Source: Priapulus caudatus (taxonomy: Eukaryota; Priapulida; Priapulimorpha; Priapulimorphida; Priapulidae). Taken from it: a DNA stretch of 40,035 nt. The notes under the pieces are model-generated. The model was not told the DNA's origin. It saw only the letters and a program-made list of their open reading frames with translations, and did not search any database. The stretch lies in contig NW_014577356.1 of assembly GCF_000485595.1 (NCBI RefSeq), forward strand, positions 241,002 through 281,036. Reading direction: 5' to 3'. Both the position numbers and the translations under genes were made by a program. This document shows positions 34,918-40,035 of this stretch, piece by piece (position 1 is the stretch's first letter; every line of letters starts with the position of its first letter).

Positions 34918-35087
34918 CTCATCTGTTATTGTTTCCTGACTCGCAGATTTATCCAGCAGATTAGAACGCTCCTGTCCAGAGGTGGTTACAATAGTAGGAT
35001 GATTCTTGGTGCTCGGAATGGCATTACTACTTGCGAGTAACTGCTCAGCGTGGGTTGAACTGTGAGTTAAACTGCAGGCATCCTCAC
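34918..35087 (-). CDS. Bestrophin, seventh exon in window (C-terminal tail)
   Basis: The minus-strand acceptor ATTGACAG precedes 35087 and the donor GTAAGC follows 34918. Two bases complete the Ser codon left by the preceding exon, and it ends in phase 0. It encodes a Ser/Thr-rich polar segment (EDACSLTHSSTHAEQLL ... SASQETITDE) with no recognisable domain, consistent with a bestrophin cytoplasmic tail. Confidence 0.72.
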
Positions 35088-35353
35088 CTGTCAATTATTA
35101 ACAGGGAAAAGATAAAGTTTGAAAAAGTTTCTATAACAGCAAAGGCAATTTGTTGCCTTTTATAGATTCGTTTGCTATTAATGAATGCAGAAGAACAGCG
35201 GGTATTCATATTTTCGTTATACATTTTAATTGCAAAATTGTAGGACAACCAAAACTTAAAAGCACGGAAATACACTACAAAATATCACTGTAGCAGCACT
35301 ACCTAGCCTATTTCCTTACAAATTCAAGAAGGTTACACATGAAGAGCACTCAC

Positions 35354-35474
35354 TGAGACTTGAACTTTCTTTCTGGCTATTAAGTCGTTGCCAGTGTGGA
35401 GAATTTGATTTTCCACATGAGGAACCAATATCTTCTTCTGCCAGAGTGATATCTGACATGTGGAAGATGTTATC
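35354..35474 (-). CDS. Bestrophin, sixth exon in window (C-terminal tail)
   Basis: The acceptor ATTTTTTGCAG precedes 35474 and the consensus donor GTGAGT follows 35354. Phase 0 in, one base out, both matching the neighbours. It encodes DNIFHMSDITLAEEDIG and a Ser-rich stretch ending KESSSLS across the junction. The upstream intron contains the 1.1-kb element at 35694. Confidence 0.75.
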
Positions 35475-35693
35475 CTGCAAAAAATGACAATTTGATGTAA
35501 ATATAAATGAAAAGTTATTGACCATCTTAAGCAGCCATGTATGATGGGTATACATAATATGATACCCTATCGCCACTCTACTAAAGCTATCCCTGCCCAT
35601 ACCACTTCCACTAAACCCTAACCTCTACCATCGAGTCTCACTTGCCCTATTCATGTTTTGGCTATCAAAAATGAAAGTGTCAATGACACTATA

Positions 35694-36800
35694 GCTCACC
35701 TTGGGTGTGATAGAAGAGGGAGATAATATTTAAAATTTGGTAAGTGTTTCATTTATGACGGACCGAAATGTGATCAAATGTCCTTATTCTCTGTTTTATA
35801 CTAATAGAAATTTCACTGCTTTGTTTCAGCGTTAGTTTTGATGCTAAAATAAATGTTTCAGATCTGAAAGTCTGAAATCTGGGCGAGAGATGGCGCCTAA
35901 GACTACGCCTAAATGATCGCCATTTTGGTTTTTGATTATCGTGCAAATAAAAGCAATAAACTATTCCAGTCAAATTACTGTAACGAAGAATCTAAAACAC
36001 AATATTACACGTAGGTATGATTAGGTAGGTAGGTAGGTAAATTTAACTAAATCAAATTAATCTAGATGGCCATTTTCATTTTTGCCAAAAAGTGGACGTG
36101 GCTCGAAAGTAGGTCAACTGGCGTGCTCCAAAATAGGACGTTCAAATCTCTCCCATATGAGTAACAACTGTATGCAATTTGAAACATGTGGGTCAAACGG
36201 TTCTTGAGTTATCGTGGACTGTAGGCAGACACTGAAATGCATAGTCAAATTGCCAAAATCTACCTAATTTGCATAATTTAAAAAAAATATCAAAACCTGT
36301 GTGATATGTTTTGGGGCCAGTCCTTATTCATTGACATACAAAAAATGAGCAAAATCCGTTGAACCTGAACTGACTTATGACCATTTCCATTTTTGCAAAA
36401 AAGTGGGCATGGCTCGAAAGTAAGTCAACTGGCGTGCTCCAAAATGGGACCTTTAAATCTCTCCCATAACAGTAACAACTGTATGCAATTTGAAACATGT
36501 GGGTCAAACGGTTCTTGAGTTATCGTTGACCGTAGGCAGACACTGAAATTCATAGTGAAATTGCCAAAATCTACCTAATATGCATAATTTAAAAAAAATA
36601 TAAAAACCCCTGTGATATGTTTTGGGGCCAGTCTTTATTCATTCACATACCAAAAATGAGCAAAATCCGTTGAACCTGAACTGACTTATGGCCATTTCTC
36701 AAGTTATCCCGTTGACCGTAGCCAAACGTTAACGGACGGACGGACGTACGACGAACAACGCCCCATGGCAATAGCTCATCTTGATGCTGTCAAGGTGAGC
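35694..36800. mobile_element. TA-flanked element with GCTCACCTTG ends and 311-bp tandem units
   Basis: 1107-bp element in a bestrophin intron. The left end reads GCTCACCTTG and the right end is its exact reverse complement, CAAGGTGAGC, each flanked by TA (35692-35693 and 36801-36802), as expected for a Tc1/mariner-type target site. Inside are two units of 311 bp (36066-36376 and 36377-36687) and the beginning of a third. There is no transposase frame. The 311-bp unit includes phrases such as CAAAATCCGTTGAACCTGAA and GTCAAACGGTTCTTGAGTTA. Confidence 0.85.
36066..36700. repeat. Tandem 311-bp units inside the TA element
   Basis: Two nearly identical 311-bp units starting at 36066 and 36377, with a third start at 36688 that soon jumps to the element's right end. 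Differences between the units are scattered substitutions, so the duplication is not an assembly echo. Confidence 0.92.
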
Positions 36801-36852
36801 TAAAAATGAACAAACACCTTAGGCACCATGCTGGAACTGTCTCCAATATAAG

Positions 36853-36900
36853 GATGTTACTGTGACACAGGTAAGAGATGTTACTGTGACACAGGTAAGA
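36853..36900. repeat. 24-bp tandem duplication
   Basis: GATGTTACTGTGACACAGGT plus AAGA occurs twice without change and is followed by GATG. Intronic in the bestrophin gene. Confidence 0.95.
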
Positions 36901-36961
36901 GATGCTCACATGCTGACTGAGAATAGACCGGCTAGCATGGGAGGCGGTTGGTAACGGTTAC

Positions 36962-36996
36962 ACTTACATCGACCTTGGTAAACTTACATCGACCTT
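36962..36996 (-). repeat. 20-bp duplication creating a second splice donor
   Basis: On the minus strand AAGGTCGATGTAAGT occurs at the exon end and again exactly 20 bp downstream, so two identical donors stand in tandem. Use of the second would add 20 nt and shift the frame. Confidence 0.9.
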
Positions 36997-37077
36997 CATC
37001 ACGGCAGGCATGGAGTTGATCGTGCTCGCGTGGCTGAAGCGTGAGGTCGAGCGAGGGAGCGACAGCTTCCTACGCGA
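36988..37077 (-). CDS. Bestrophin, fifth exon in window (basic Ser-rich tail)
   Basis: The minus-strand acceptor CATCTCTGCAG precedes 37077 and the donor GTAAGT follows 36988. Thirty codons in phase 0. It encodes SRRKLSLPRSTSRFSHAS and NSMPAVMKVD. RRKLS fits a basophilic kinase (PKA-type) consensus, which would suit regulation of a channel tail; this is inference. The donor region is duplicated: 20 bp further into the intron AAGGTCGATGTAAGT recurs. Confidence 0.78.
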
Positions 37078-37919
37078 CTGCAGAGATGAGGTGCTGGCTG
37101 CTTGTGAAACAGTCAAGCAGCAGTGTTAACACGGTCAGTTGTCACCCTATTCGTCTCATCCTTAATGAGCCTCAGTTAATCACCTGTTACTTTAACCCAT
37201 TGCTCCTGTGACACTTAACATTATTGTGAACCAGTGAGATTATTGTAACAAATACGTTCTAACGTGCCCAATAGGTGACGCCACCTGCTTCCCCGAAGCA
37301 GTGTGAAAACCAACGTGGCAGCCTGTACACATGTATAAATTCGTTGTTCTTCTACAATTTTAAACACTTGTTCTCCTCTATAAGAAAATACAACAGCTCC
37401 TTAGATAGCATGTAGACCTTCAACGCAACTTTTCTTTATAACAGAGAACTGTATCATAACAGAGTCCTGTGCAGCTCTATTCCGCCCTACAGTAGTTTTC
37501 TGTTCGGTTAATTACATTAGGTGGCTGTTGACAATATTTCTAAAACTTTTTTGGTAAATTTGTTGCATGCCCCAACACTGAACCCCTGACGCACAGTAGT
37601 GAGGTAATATCCCTTTACTTTTAGTGTGGTCACTACCCTTTGACCGGTCAAGCACAGTTAGACTTAATTACCTGGGTCCTGTCTGTTTAGAGTGCCCACG
37701 CTGGGTCACCGAAACACATAAATTTCTCCACTGTTTTGGGGTGGCAACCGAAAAGAGGCGCTACATCTCTTACTCACGTGTTTAAAGTGGTTTAATCTAG
37801 GCCCGGGGGAGGGGGGGGGATCTCATCTGAAGACCACGCCCCACACAAATGCAAATCCACGGACGAAATATTAACACGAGCAAAACACTGACAATGCGTG
37901 CGAATTCCTAGCGATACAC
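37078..37919. other. Bestrophin intron, nothing recognised
   Basis: Non-repetitive intronic DNA with a G run at about 37804-37820. I looked here for a further coding exon because the donor of the preceding exon is ambiguous and found none that was convincing. Confidence 0.6.
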
Positions 37920-38075
37920 ACCTCTGGTATCTTGCCGCGTGAACTGTCTCTTGAGCTTGGTGAACAGGTTCACACGCTTGGAGCTGCTGCCGACGCCTGT
38001 GATCTCTCCACTACTTGTCATCTTTGCAAGCGGCGCAATGTCCACTGGCGAGCTCTCTGTGTTACCCTTATTAAT
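37920..38075 (-). CDS. Bestrophin, fourth exon in window
   Basis: The acceptor GTCGCTAG precedes 38075. The end at 37920 (AGAGGT|GTGTAT) is chosen because it keeps the frame with the exon at 37077; the more usual-looking AGAG|GTGTGT two bases earlier would need an extra exon. It encodes SSPVDIAPLAKMTSS and RVNLFTKLKRQFTRQD, a basic amphipathic stretch. It is the start of the variable cytoplasmic tail after the conserved channel core. Confidence 0.78.
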
Positions 38076-38280
38076 CTAGCGACAACACCAACGAACAAAT
38101 CGATGTGACGCGTGAAAGATTTGGAAAAATATCTGAAACATGTGATGGTTTCAATGCAGAGAAAAATAATTGAGGCACGGGTAAGTAATATAGAAAGATT
38201 AAATATATATTAAATATGCATTTGCACGCGCACTCGCATAGGTGAACACGCTCATACATAAACAGGAAACTAACACGAAC

Positions 38281-38374
38281 CTGCAACGAGTAACCCACGG
38301 ATCGTTCATTATCTTCCTGGTCCTCTGGGATACCTTCTAGTGTTGGCAGGAAATCCATTTCTGAGCTGGGCACA
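38281..38374 (-). CDS. Bestrophin, third exon in window
   Basis: The acceptor TAAACTTTACAG precedes 38374 and the donor GTTCGT follows 38281. Its first base completes the Val codon of the preceding exon and it ends in phase 0. VPSSEMDFLPTLEG corresponds to the short segment that follows the FMGS motif in bestrophins, and the rest is acidic (PEDQEDNE). Confidence 0.85.
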
Positions 38375-38882
38375 CTGTAAAGTTTAAGAGAACATGGTGG
38401 TACATCAGTAACATAACCACGGCACGCAGAATTCGGTGGGCAGCATACATAAATCGACCCCATCAACAATCCAAACACATACGCCTGCACACAAGCGCAG
38501 ACGCACGCACACGCAAGGTCAAGCGTAAAACCGCAAACAATCTGTGAAACAGAACATCACTGCATTTACAACAAGATATAGCGCCACCCAACAATCCCTC
38601 GCCCATCCAAACAAATCTCATCGAATCATCGAAGAGGTTGAAACCTGACAGTAACTCGAAAAATCGACCCCCCCCCCCATAAAACCGCTTCTACCACCGA
38701 AACAAAACTCCAACTTCCACCATCATCTCTGGCAATCTCATTGTCATCATAACATGTGACCACCCACCGTCCGGTGCAGTCCCATGGTTCCCCACAGAAG
38801 TGTGAATGATTTTTTCAAGGACTTTCAAGGACTGTGGGAGCCCCGAGTCAGCACGCGAGCGGACGGGAAGAGACGTACTTAC

Positions 38883-39034
38883 ACGACGTCGAACGCGGAT
38901 CCCATGAAGGCCTCCGTCTTGTAGATCTCCGATGCCGCCGTATATGGAAGCTCCGGCATAAACTCATCCCAGTACTGATCCTTAATGAGTTCCGGATGTT
39001 CAGCATGCATCTCGTCAACGATCAGGTAAGACAC
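38883..39034 (-). CDS. Bestrophin, second exon in window (conserved core end)
   Basis: The acceptor CACCTTGCAG precedes 39034 and the strong donor GTAAGT follows 38883. Phase 0 in, two bases out. It encodes VSYLIVDEMHAEHPEL, a YWDEF segment, PYTAASE and EAFMGSAFDV. VDEMH, YW, PYTAAS and FMGS are hallmark positions of bestrophin family chloride channels, in which this stretch wraps around the cytoplasmic side of the pentamer. Confidence 0.95.
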
Positions 39035-39816
39035 CTGCAAGGTGACCGCTGCCGTGTACTCACACGCTGGGGTAAACACGCAAGGTTAGATTAAATCGAA
39101 ACTGAAGTCCAATTACATAGAGTTTAGTAAATTTACGCTTTAGTTGATCTTTTTCTGTTCAGTCGGGTTTTTCGATGATTTGCTATGAATTGCTATGCGA
39201 ATGGTATCAAGTAAATAATATTACGTATTACATAAATATTATTGTTATTACGTAGACATTTTGAACTGGTGATCTTGTGTATTTTCCCTATTTATCTGTT
39301 ATGTATATTTAAAACAACGTATTTATCCTATTAATTTCCTATAGTCCCATCGTCTACATGCCAACAGTAGTTTCAAAAATAATAATAGTGAGGAGGAAGA
39401 AAATCAGAAAAACCACAAGCTGCACTCAGCCTCTATTTGTTTTCTGGACCAGTGATCCTAAAATGTCGACAACTACGTATATATATATATATTTAACATT
39501 ACCATACAGTGAAGCACTTCAAGAATGTTGGTATAGTTCCAGTTGACATACTTACCAGGCCATAGCAACCAGTATTTTGTAGCCGTAATTGTTGTACGGT
39601 AACACTGCATTGCTATGTGTGCTCTAGGTCGTTCCAGACCATAAATTCTGGCTTGGAAACATACAGACCTTTCATGCTCTAAGGGGATATACATTACATG
39701 GCAGACAGGGACAACTACTTGTGTTGTATTTCTCTTTACCATGATAATATTCATGATAATTATACAGTAAAGCAGAAACGTTTCGCTGTGAGACAAATAA
39801 AACGTTCGAAACCAAC
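39035..39816. other. Bestrophin intron, nothing recognised
   Basis: AT-rich intron with a short TA run at about 39478-39492. No other exon is required, since the flanking exons join in phase 0. Confidence 0.65.
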
Positions 39817-39897
39817 CTTTATGTTTCTGTCAATAATCCAATTTAAATCAAAGTCATCGTCATCTTCCCCCATAGGGTTAACCATCGTCTCGGCTAC
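39817..39897 (-). CDS. Bestrophin, first exon in window (calcium-clasp segment); gene continues past the right edge
   Basis: Bestrophins are pentameric, Ca2+-activated anion channels of the plasma membrane or intracellular membranes. The minus-strand acceptor ACTATTCAG precedes 39897 and the exon ends at 39817 before GTTGGT. Its 27 codons in phase 0 read [20 protein letters not shown] followed by IIDRNIK. The cluster of acidic residues is the conserved segment that forms part of the Ca2+ clasp in known structures. The N-terminal transmembrane part and pore (NPF-type neck) must lie on exons to the right of the window. Which bestrophin paralogue this is cannot be decided. Confidence 0.96.
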
Positions 39898-40035
39898 CTG
39901 AATAGTGTAAAGACATTAATTAAAACACTAGTTTCCTTGCGGGAATACCTGTCATGCATCAGACCACTTTTCACTAAAAATATTTATCAGTTATAATGCT
40001 TGATATATGAGTAAAGGTCGACATGAAACTTGAAT

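Noticed and set aside
38834-39094. Plus-strand 86-codon frame
   Set aside because: It is the opposite-strand shadow of the bestrophin exon at 38883-39034.

Overview
The window is animal nuclear DNA: genes are split by GT-AG introns, microsatellites are abundant, and there are several cut-and-paste transposon remnants and a decayed Ty3/gypsy-like retroelement. The zona pellucida (ZP) protein has the CxHDG and GCP signatures of cuticle-type ZP proteins, which suggests an ecdysozoan. The intron-rich structure and marine-invertebrate-like repeats would fit a priapulid or similar marine animal. That placement is inference. Two assembly gaps (13456-13480 and 29474-30035) and a block with frequent single-base indels show that part of the sequence is draft quality.

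Gene 1 (+ strand). A ZP-domain membrane protein is encoded by six exons between 18700 and 27357 whose reading phases all agree. They give the ZP-N and ZP-C halves, an RVKR furin site, an acidic stretch, one transmembrane helix and a cytoplasmic tail, then a stop codon and a run of AATAAA signals. The N-terminus is not resolved. A signal-peptide-like exon with a good donor lies at 3480-3548, but its phase does not join directly to the exon at 18700.

Gene 2 (- strand). The 3' half of a bestrophin-family chloride channel gene occupies 33930-39897 as eight phase-compatible exons. The 5' part lies beyond the right edge. The first exon carries the acidic GEDDDDF calcium-clasp segment and the second the VDEMH, PYTAASE and FMGS motifs. 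The other six give the divergent, Ser- and Lys/Arg-rich C-terminal tail and the stop. The two genes converge.

Between and inside the genes: a composite repeat of about 3.9 kb is present twice (8591-12526 and 13481-17405) and a third, partial copy lies at 32041-33331. The third copy holds an uninterrupted frame of 215 codons behind a splice-acceptor-like site, while the other two copies are frameshifted. Other elements are a hAT-type MITE with a perfect 8-bp target duplication (1843-2077), a MITE containing TTAGGG-like repeats (30876-31116), a second hAT-like MITE (33541-33787), a TTAA-flanked palindromic element (34453-34882) and a TA-flanked 1.1-kb element with internal 311-bp tandem units (35694-36800). 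The last two lie in bestrophin introns. The retroelement (20450-23120, - strand) lies in a ZP-gene intron. No operons, CRISPR arrays, tRNA or rRNA genes were recognised. I did not find a convincing new biological system. The most unexplained items are the three-copy composite repeat with its conserved open frame, the palindromic TCGAAT arrays inside it, and the 22-bp array abutting the third copy.
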